Below the pieces are notes generated by a model. The model did not search any database and was not told the DNA's origin. It saw only the letters and a program-made list of their open reading frames with translations. DNA of 5,048 nucleotides from an uncultured Clostridium sp. (GTDB lineage: Bacteria; Bacillota; Clostridia; Peptostreptococcales; Peptostreptococcaceae): the NCBI GenBank assembly GCA_900550335.1, contig URRU01000136.1, positions 1 through 5,048 of the forward strand. Reading direction: 5' to 3'. Each line of letters begins with the position of its first letter. Position 1 is the stretch's first letter. A program made the position numbers and the translations under genes. Below, in pieces: positions 1 through 4,105 of this stretch.

Positions 1-31
1 TAAGAAAATTTTTTTATTTTACACAATTTAG

Positions 32-60
32 ATTCTACAATTGAAAACACTTTCTTACAA
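32..60 (-). promoter_or_regulatory. Putative sigma-A promoter directed out of the left edge
   Basis: Read on the minus strand, a -35-like TTGTAA (55-60) and a -10-like TAGAAT (32-37) are separated by exactly 17 bp. It would drive a gene lying beyond the left edge, which cannot be seen. The region is very AT-rich, so chance matches are likely; the exact spacing is the main support. Confidence 0.35.
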
Positions 61-146
61 GAGAAAAAACATTAATAATTATAGTAATTACCTATGATTA
101 TATAAGTAATTATAGATTAAATCTATAAATTAACTAAAATTTATTA

Positions 147-184
147 GTGTATTTACAAAAGTATTTTTACTTTTTTAAATACAC
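147..184. repeat. Long imperfect inverted repeat (hairpin)
   Basis: The outer arms GTGTATTT (147-154) and AAATACAC (177-184) are perfectly complementary. After a 2-nt mismatch on each side, the inner arms AAAAGTA (157-163) and TACTTTT (168-174) also pair perfectly, around a TTTT loop. That gives 15 base pairs in a 38-nt hairpin. It could be an atypical 3' end structure for the DUF2325 transcript or a processed small RNA stem. No U-tract follows on either strand. Confidence 0.6.
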
Positions 185-209
185 ATACCTATGCTAGGTA
201 TATAGCATA
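185..209. repeat. Two mutually exclusive 7-bp inverted repeats
   Basis: ATACCTA (185-191) pairs with TAGGTAT (195-201) around TGC. TATGCTA (190-196) pairs with TAGCATA (203-209) around GGTATA. The two stems share bases 190-201, so only one can form at a time. The function is unknown; it could be a dyad-symmetric protein site or alternative RNA structures. Confidence 0.5.
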
Positions 210-253
210 TATATTAAATATATTAAATTAGAATTAATTCTTTAATATTCAAA

Positions 254-547
254 CTAGCAATTAAGTTCTCTATTGATTTCTTCTAAACATTCACTAAACG
301 CACTTTTACTACTACTCTTCTTTCTAAATATCGGTATACTCTGTTTCTTTGCTTTCATCTCAACTATATTGCATATCTTATGAGAAACAGTTGATGTCAA
401 TATAACAACTGCATCTGGATTTCCTATAGAACTAGCTAACTTATTAGCTTTCTTTGTACAGACCTTTGTCTTGAAACCTGATTTTTTCCCTAACTCTAAA
501 TAATCTTTCTCCATTCTTTCATGACCGCCTACAACTAAAATACTCAT
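254..547 (-). CDS. DUF2325-family small protein (97 aa), translation likely dependent on IStron splicing
   Basis: I recognise this as a DUF2325-type protein of unknown biochemical function. It has a Rossmann-like alpha/beta layout: a first strand with a turn ILVVGGHERM (residues 3-12), a second strand DAVVILTSTVSHKI (45-58), then IPIFRKKSSSKSAF. H9, H56 and nearby C59 are candidate metal or ligand contacts. The length is normal for the family, so the gene looks intact. The ATG at 545-547 has no SD directly upstream: the 20 nt before it contain only ACGGA. The matching SD (AAGGAGGT) lies at 2414-2421, on the far side of the IStron. I infer that removing the intron places it 8-9 nt before this ATG. 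Its promoter (2535-2563) would likewise be upstream of the intron. The family call is from recall of the pattern; the reading frame is secure. Confidence 0.8.
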   Translation of the reverse strand: MSILVVGGHERMEKDYLELGKKSGFKTKVCTKKANKLASSIGNPDAVVILTSTVSHKICNIVEMKAKKQSIPIFRKKSSSKSAFSECLEEINRELNC

Positions 548-730
548 ATATATTCCGTTACATAAAATCTATAAATTTCTATAAATTACTTATAAAAAAC
601 TACAAATTCTATTTCCTAATTCATTGAAGCCTATTTCACTATTCAAAGAATAGCTACTTTAGTTTGTATACTTCTCCAAAGGCTTAAATTCCCGACTAAC
701 GTATCGGTACACATTTAGTTTACAGTTCTA
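535..730 (-). ncRNA. Putative TnpB omega-RNA scaffold plus guide
   Basis: The noncoding tail between the tnpB stop (728-730) and the 3' end of the element has the structure expected of a transposon right-end guide RNA. Read 5' to 3' on the minus strand there is a hairpin CCGA/TCGG (704-707 with 692-695), then AAGCC (681-685) pairing over distance with GGCTT (627-631). A perfect hairpin CTATTC-TTT-GAATAG (653-639) lies between these two strands. The tract GTCGGGAATTTAAGCC resembles sequence I recall downstream of other clostridial tnpB genes. In TnpB systems the guide is the flank just past the right end. Here it would begin at 555/554 and read into the DUF2325 start codon. The 5' end and guide length are estimates. 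Confidence 0.65.
562..599 (-). repeat. 3' arm of long-range inverted repeat closing the TnpB/omega-RNA loop
   Basis: Bases 562-575 (ATAAAATCTATAAA) and 581-599 (ATAAATTACTTATAAAAAA) are exact reverse complements of 1962-1975 and 1937-1955. The two blocks are separated by 5 nt here and 6 nt in the partner. In RNA this gives 33 perfect base pairs around a small internal loop. The arm ends 5-6 nt before the proposed 3' splice site. I infer a peripheral P9-region stem of the intron. Confidence 0.75.
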
Positions 731-1840
731 GTTGTAAGCTAAATTCTTTAAGTTTAAACTTGCATTAAAATCTCTATCAATTACATTTCCACAGCATTCA
801 CATATATAAGTTCTCTCTGATAGACTTAATTTTTCTTTCTTATATCCACAGTTACTACAAATCTTTGATGAAGGATAAAATCTATTAGCAACTATAAATT
901 CAATCCCTTTATTTTTACATTTATATTCTAGCTGTCTGTATATTTCAAAGAATGAACAATCAGCAATTTTTTCGGACAAATGCTTATTTTTCATCATTCC
1001 TTGTACGTTTAAGTCCTCAACTACTATCGCCTTTGGATTTTGTTTTACAAGTTTTGTAGTCGCTTGATGAATGTTATTAAGTCTTACATTTGATATTCTT
1101 TGATGTTGTTTAAGAATTAAAGTTTCAAGTTTTAGTAGATTTTTAGATTTATTAGATGATTTGGTTTTCATCATCTTGTCGTAATGTCTACTCGCTTTTT
1201 TCTGAAGTCTTTTAAGTTTCTTCTTTTCCTTTTTAGTACTAACTCTATTAAAATTCATACCATTTGAACAAGTCATCAATGTTTTTATCCCCATATCAAT
1301 TCCAATCGGCTCAGTTTTGGGTAGATTATTTTCTTCATCTTCTAAGATACAACTAATACTTAACCAAAACTTAACCCCATCAAATGATATTCTAGGATTT
1401 ATATATTTACAATCTTTAGGAATCCTATTTTCTGCCATATCCATCCAACCTATAGAAGCAATTCTAACTTTATAATCATCAAACTTTATTCTATACACAT
1501 CATTATAGAAACTTTTCTTTGATTTCTTTTTACTCTTAAATCGTGGATGTTTAACTTTTTTATTAAAGAAATTTTTGTATGCTTTGCATAAATCTTTTAT
1601 AGCTTGTTTTGTAACGTTGTTGTTTATTTCGTTAAGCCACTTAAATTCTTCTTTTTTCTTCAACTGTGTAAATTCTTTCCTTAAATCCATATCAGAAATA
1701 AATTTTCCACCTTTTTCATAATTTTCCTTTTCTCTAGCTAATGCCCAGTTATATGCAAATCTAGCACATCCAAAGCTTTTAAACATCAATTCCTTTTGTT
1801 CTTTATTAGGAAATATTTGAACTTTAAATCCTTTTTCCAT
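728..1840 (-). CDS. tnpB: TnpB RNA-guided nuclease (370 aa), intron-encoded
   Basis: TnpB is a compact RuvC nuclease, ancestral to Cas12, that uses an omega-RNA to cut DNA matching the transposon's insertion site, promoting element retention. The N-terminal helix-turn-helix-like region runs MEKGFKVQIFPNKEQ... with FAYNWALA at 28-35. RuvC-I is GIDMGI with D182, RuvC-II is VVEDLN with E275, and RuvC-III is DRDFNASLN at 355-363. A zinc finger C328-x2-C331...C347-x2-C350 lies between II and III. All catalytic positions are present and length is typical, so the protein looks active. The start is ATG at 1838-1840 with SD AAAGGTGG (1848-1855) and 7-nt spacing. It lies in the loop of the long stem 562-599/1937-1975 and is read with the intron, so it may share the DUF2325 promoter. 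No strong promoter of its own is evident. Confidence 0.95.
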   Translation of the reverse strand: MEKGFKVQIFPNKEQKELMFKSFGCARFAYNWALAREKENYEKGGKFISDMDLRKEFTQLKKKEEFKWLNEINNNVTKQAIKDLCKAYKNFFNKKVKHPRFKSKKKSKKSFYNDVYRIKFDDYKVRIASIGWMDMAENRIPKDCKYINPRISFDGVKFWLSISCILEDEENNLPKTEPIGIDMGIKTLMTCSNGMNFNRVSTKKEKKKLKRLQKKASRHYDKMMKTKSSNKSKNLLKLETLILKQHQRISNVRLNNIHQATTKLVKQNPKAIVVEDLNVQGMMKNKHLSEKIADCSFFEIYRQLEYKCKNKGIEFIVANRFYPSSKICSNCGYKKEKLSLSERTYICECCGNVIDRDFNASLNLKNLAYN

Positions 1841-1936
1841 ATAATCACCACCTTTCTAATAATATTTTTATCTTTCTATTATTATCATGGACAGTAATTA
1901 TTCTTTTTATACAAGTTCTTTGAAAAAATTTTATAA
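1841..1936 (-). other. Intron-internal leader of tnpB
   Basis: This AT-rich spacer lies between the 5' arm of the long stem and the tnpB start codon. It contains the tnpB SD (1848-1855). I looked for a sigma-A promoter and found -10-like strings such as GATAAT, but none with an acceptable -35 at 16-18 bp. Confidence 0.45.
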
Positions 1937-1975
1937 TTTTTTATAAGTAATTTATTCAGTTTTTATAGATTTTAT
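1937..1975 (-). repeat. 5' arm of long-range inverted repeat closing the TnpB/omega-RNA loop
   Basis: This arm is the partner of 562-599. It lies directly after the last hairpin of the group I core (1984-2001) on the minus strand. Pairing the two would loop out about 1.34 kb carrying tnpB and most of the omega-RNA. Confidence 0.75.
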
Positions 1976-2091
1976 TATTTACCATACAACGCTACTTGTA
2001 TGATGCCATTTCGCTCACGCTAATGACCTCGACCTTTCGGATACGAGCGTAGACTATTTCTTCACCTACAGCATTACCTGTTTAGGGCAAC

Positions 2092-2128
<37 letters not shown>

Positions 2129-2337
2129 CCAGGATAGTCGTTTGACCTTTCTATTTCTAGATTTGGCGACCAAACATCCATTGTAACGATACTTAGGCTC
2201 TCACCATATATCATCTCAACTGTTGTTTCTGAATTTCTTCACATTCATAGAAGTTTCTTTCTATCTTCTATTGTAGTCGTTGAGCTTTAGGAATTACTGG
2301 TTTTAAAGTTGTGTCCTATGTAGATTTCTCTACATAC

Positions 2338-2342
2338 GAGGC
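2338..2342 (-). promoter_or_regulatory. Internal guide sequence of the intron, complementary to the SD
   Basis: GCCUC pairs with GAGGU at the end of the 5' exon (2418-2414). G2342 faces U2414, giving the conserved U.G wobble that selects the splice site. It is the only G placed so that the stacked P1 extension (2345-2351 with 2400-2406) continues above it. Confidence 0.75.
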
Positions 2343-2353
2343 TTAGTTAAAGT

Positions 2354-2396
2354 AATCTATAAAATATTTATATATTCTTATATATATTTATAGATT
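2354..2396 (-). repeat. Terminal hairpin at the left end of the IStron
   Basis: AATCTATAAA (2354-2363) and TTTATAGATT (2387-2396) are perfect complements, with further A/T pairing inside. In RNA this is the distal part of the extended P1. In DNA it may also serve as a transposase recognition hairpin at the left end. Confidence 0.7.
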
Positions 2397-2413
2397 ATTT
2401 TTAACTGTTAGTT

Positions 2414-2421
2414 ACCTCCTT
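2414..2421 (-). promoter_or_regulatory. Displaced Shine-Dalgarno of the DUF2325 gene, also the P1 exon strand
   Basis: AAGGAGGT is a near-perfect anti-SD complement but has no start codon 5-12 nt downstream in the genomic sequence. Bases 2414-2418 pair with the intron guide 2338-2342, so the SD is sequestered in P1 before splicing. After splicing it would stand 8 or 9 nt before the ATG at 545-547. Confidence 0.75.
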
Positions 2422-2511
2422 AAATTTTCAAAATTAAATGAACTCAAAAATTCTTTATATCTAATATTTAAATTAGTATATGTCTCTTAAAAATTTCATT
2501 TTCTTTTCTTT

Positions 2512-2526
2512 TGATAATCGTTATTA
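2512..2526. promoter_or_regulatory. Possible Fur-like operator
   Basis: TGATAATCGTTATTA matches the 7-1-7 Fur consensus TGATAATnATTATCA at 12 of 14 defined positions. It lies just downstream of the expected transcription start (about 2528) of the promoter at 2535-2563, where a repressor could block initiation. The AT-rich background makes partial matches common. Confidence 0.35.
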
Positions 2527-2534
2527 TGTAAGTT

Positions 2535-2563
2535 ATACTATCATTTAAGGAATTTTCAGTCAA
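2535..2563 (-). promoter_or_regulatory. Sigma-A promoter for the IStron-interrupted DUF2325 transcription unit
   Basis: On the minus strand a TTGACT -35 (2558-2563) is separated by exactly 17 bp from a TAGTAT -10 (2535-2540). The predicted start is near 2528, giving a leader of about 110 nt up to the SD at 2421-2414. It is the best promoter in the window. Nothing else between the terminator at 2661-2698 and the SD would need it. Confidence 0.65.
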
Positions 2564-2660
2564 TACATCTGAAAGAAACGATAATTTTTTTCGATTTTAT
2601 TCAATTTTCTATACTAAAACTTTACTATTTTACAAAATAAAAATTAAATAATTACTTTTA

Positions 2661-2698
2661 AAATAAAAAAAGATAGTCGAAAAATATCAACTATCTTT
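2661..2698 (-). terminator. Intrinsic terminator of the HsdR-N-like/uracil-DNA glycosylase operon
   Basis: On the minus strand, AAAGATAGTTGA pairs with TCGACTATCTTT around a 6-nt loop: 12 bp with one G.U. It is followed at once by a T-rich tract (2668-2661). It begins about 30 nt after the glycosylase stop codon. The plus strand has no T-run after the stem, so it is one-directional. Confidence 0.85.
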
Positions 2699-2727
2699 AT
2701 AAATACTGTTTAATTTTTTAATACTAT

Positions 2728-3306
2728 CTAATTTTCCTCAGATTGCCCATTTATGCCCAATTCATCTATCTTCTTCTTTATTTCTTTAAGATCTTCAAAA
2801 GCAACTTTTTTCTTTGAGGCATCTCTTAAAAGTGCTGACGGATGGTATGTTGCTATCATCCAACAGTTCTTCTTTTTATACCATATTCCATGCTCTTTTG
2901 TTATCCTAAATTGTGAATTTATAATTGACTGAGCTGCTATTCTTCCAAGACATATAATAATATCTGGTTTTATTAGGGCAAATTGATACCTTAAATACTC
3001 TATACAACAGTTTTTTTCATCTGTCTCTGGGTCTCTGTTTCCTGGAGGTCTACATTTTACAACATTTGCAATATAAACATCGTCTCTTGTTAAATCAATA
3101 CATTTAAGCATCTTATCTAACAACTGCCCTGCTGGTCCAACAAATGGCACACCTGATAGGTCTTCCTTTTCTCCAGGGCCCTCCCCTATTAAAAGTATCT
3201 TGGCATTTCTGTTTCCATCACCGACAACCACATTTGTTCTATTTTCGGCGAGTCTACATCTATTACAGGTTTTACAAGCAGATTCTAAAATCTCCCATGA
3301 AAACAT
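2728..3306 (-). CDS. Family 4 uracil-DNA glycosylase with Fe-S cluster (192 aa)
   Basis: This enzyme removes uracil from DNA arising by cytosine deamination or dUTP incorporation, starting base excision repair in the cytoplasm. Positions below count from the upstream GTG at 3315. Motif A is GEGPGEKED (44-52), followed by GVPFVGPAGQLLD. KCRPPGNRDP is at 87-96 and motif B is HPSALLR (158-164). Cysteines C17, C20, C88 and C104 have the family 4/5 4Fe-4S spacing. The glycine at G46 in GEGPG, where many family 4 enzymes have GEAPG, is a mild variant. I choose the ATG at 3304-3306 rather than the GTG at 3313-3315. The GTG is embedded in the SD-like AGGTGA, which is correctly spaced for the ATG, and family members commonly begin with MFSW-like sequence. 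It lies 36 bp after the HsdR-N-like gene, probably in one operon, with a terminator downstream. Confidence 0.93.
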   Translation of the reverse strand: MFSWEILESACKTCNRCRLAENRTNVVVGDGNRNAKILLIGEGPGEKEDLSGVPFVGPAGQLLDKMLKCIDLTRDDVYIANVVKCRPPGNRDPETDEKNCCIEYLRYQFALIKPDIIICLGRIAAQSIINSQFRITKEHGIWYKKKNCWMIATYHPSALLRDASKKKVAFEDLKEIKKKIDELGINGQSEEN

Positions 3307-3342
3307 AACCTTCACCTAACCTATACTCTAAAATTATATGTT

Positions 3343-3828
3343 TTAGTTGTGGTCGTGTCCACAATTGCAATCATGGTCATGGCATCCACAGTCGCAATCA
3401 GCTGCATGTTCTGCTTCATGAGCTTTTACTTCATCTTCCATAGCCTTAAATTCCTGTACCATAACTTCATATTCTGGTAGGTCTTTTTCTTCGTTTTCTT
3501 CACCTCTCCAGTCTGCATACATCATCTGATCTCCATTAGTTAATACAACTCTACCTGATAATGTAACATCATCTATTTCTTCTAATCTTTCTATATGTTT
3601 TTCAAGTGCATCTCCTTCCATTGGAGCATCTTCATCTAAACACTGAACTACCATAACTGGAGCGTAGTATCCTTCTTCATCTACAACATTTACTAAAACG
3701 TCTATTTCGCCTTCCATACCTTCTGCAAACTCAGATAGTGGCACATTAGTATCTATCATATCTAGTGGCACATATAAATTTTCTGTTAAGTATTTTATTA
3801 CTCTATCCTGAACTAATTCTTTTGACAT
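3343..3828 (-). CDS. HsdR-N-terminal-like protein with Cys/His-rich tail (161 aa)
   Basis: Residues about 5-105 resemble the N-terminal domain of type I restriction R subunits, a PD-(D/E)xK nuclease fold. There is a helix RVIKYLTENLYVPLDMI, then EGEIDVLVNVV with D43, then APVMVVQCLDEDAP. At the position where active members have VVECK the sequence is V-V-Q62-C63-L64, so the catalytic Glu and Lys appear lost. I infer a non-catalytic fold. An acidic linker follows, then a 16-residue tail (145-160) with C145, C147, C149, H150, H152, C154, C156, H158 and H160, likely binding metal. The start ATG (3826-3828) has SD AGGAGG (3838-3843) at 9-nt spacing. The gene is 36 bp upstream of the uracil-DNA glycosylase gene, suggesting co-transcription. 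The fold assignment is by eye and moderate. Confidence 0.75.
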   Translation of the reverse strand: MSKELVQDRVIKYLTENLYVPLDMIDTNVPLSEFAEGMEGEIDVLVNVVDEEGYYAPVMVVQCLDEDAPMEGDALEKHIERLEEIDDVTLSGRVVLTNGDQMMYADWRGEENEEKDLPEYEVMVQEFKAMEDEVKAHEAEHAADCDCGCHDHDCNCGHDHN

Positions 3829-3875
3829 TTTTAATTTCCTCCTAAAAATTTTTAATATTTTATTTTTATATAATT

Positions 3876-3884
3876 ATTTTACCA
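3876..3884 (-). promoter_or_regulatory. Possible extended -10 promoter for the HsdR-N-like/glycosylase operon
   Basis: The minus strand reads TGGTAAAAT, an extended -10 (TGnTAAAAT). It lies about 33 nt before the SD at 3838-3843. No good -35 is seen 17 bp upstream, which extended -10 promoters can tolerate. Confidence 0.4.
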
Positions 3885-3960
3885 CATTATTTTTATAGTT
3901 GTTATTTTTATTTAGCTTATTTACATCTCAAAATAAATTTTTTATTAAATAATTTATACT

Positions 3961-4008
3961 TTTGTAACTTTTATTCTCTATTTCTTACAAATTCGCAAAG
4001 TTTTGTAA
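3961..4008. repeat. Tandem TTTGTAA / TTACAAA / TTTGTAA dyad
   Basis: TTTGTAA (3961-3967), TTACAAA (3985-3991) and TTTGTAA (4002-4008) form two overlapping possible 7-bp inverted repeats, with spacers of 17 and 10 nt. They lie between the two divergent genes, 65-112 bp upstream of the expected start of the DUF1002 transcript. This may be an operator, but no regulator can be named. Confidence 0.35.
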
Positions 4009-4037
4009 TTAAAATAACATTATTGTAATCGCATTAT

Positions 4038-4066
4038 TTTTCAAAATAGTGTATAGTAAGTATGAT
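4038..4066 (+). promoter_or_regulatory. Sigma-A promoter of the DUF1002 gene
   Basis: A TTTTCA -35 (4038-4043) and a TATGAT -10 (4061-4066) are 17 bp apart, giving a start near 4073 and a 5' leader of about 33 nt. An alternative -10 TATAGT (4052-4057) lacks a -35 at suitable distance. Confidence 0.55.
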
Positions 4067-4071
4067 GAATA

Positions 4072-4086
4072 TGCAGTATAACTGCA
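4072..4086 (+). promoter_or_regulatory. Hairpin at the extreme 5' end of the DUF1002 mRNA
   Basis: TGCAGT (4072-4077) and ACTGCA (4081-4086) are perfect complements around ATA. The stem would begin at or within one or two bases of the predicted transcript start and end 5 nt before the SD AAGGAGG (4092-4098). It could be a 5' stabilising stem or a small DNA operator. Confidence 0.45.
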
Positions 4087-4105
4087 AATTTAAGGAGGAA
4101 ACAAA

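Larger units (their letters stand above)
61..253. other. Gene-free hairpin cluster downstream of the DUF2325 gene
   Basis: No coding region is visible. The stretch is dense in inverted repeats: TATAGATT/AATCTATA around one base (111-127), a long stem at 147-184, two overlapping 7-bp inverted repeats at 185-209, and an AT-only stem at 220-227/241-248. None is followed by a clear T-run on the minus strand, so no canonical intrinsic terminator for the DUF2325 gene can be named. Some of these stems may still act as 3' end or mRNA stability elements. Confidence 0.5.

Noticed and set aside
83..112. Direct repeat AGTAATTA (83-90 and 105-112) as the beginning of a repeat array.
   Set aside because: There are only two 8-bp copies in AT-rich DNA, with no third unit or regular spacing, so it is not a CRISPR or iteron array.
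558..563. ATGTAA start-stop just before the 3' splice site as a translational regulator.
   Set aside because: It has no SD and lies inside the intron. It is best explained by the stem end and the splice-site sequence.
2400..2414. Alternative 5' splice sites within AACAGUUAAA.
   Set aside because: Pairing there is all Watson-Crick, with no G opposite an exon-terminal U. Only U2414 opposite G2342 gives the required U.G wobble.
2473..2499. Eight-codon leader ORF (MKFLRDIY) on the minus strand in the 5' exon before the displaced SD.
   Set aside because: There is no real SD before it, only an A-rich run, and no regulatory codon pattern is visible.
2422..2528. A riboswitch aptamer (for example c-di-GMP-II) in the leader before the intron.
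   Set aside because: The leader is AT-rich and shows no conserved GC-containing aptamer core or strong stems, unlike the known C. difficile allosteric ribozyme arrangement.
2661..2698. Bidirectional terminator.
   Set aside because: The plus strand lacks a T-run after the stem, so only minus-strand termination is supported.
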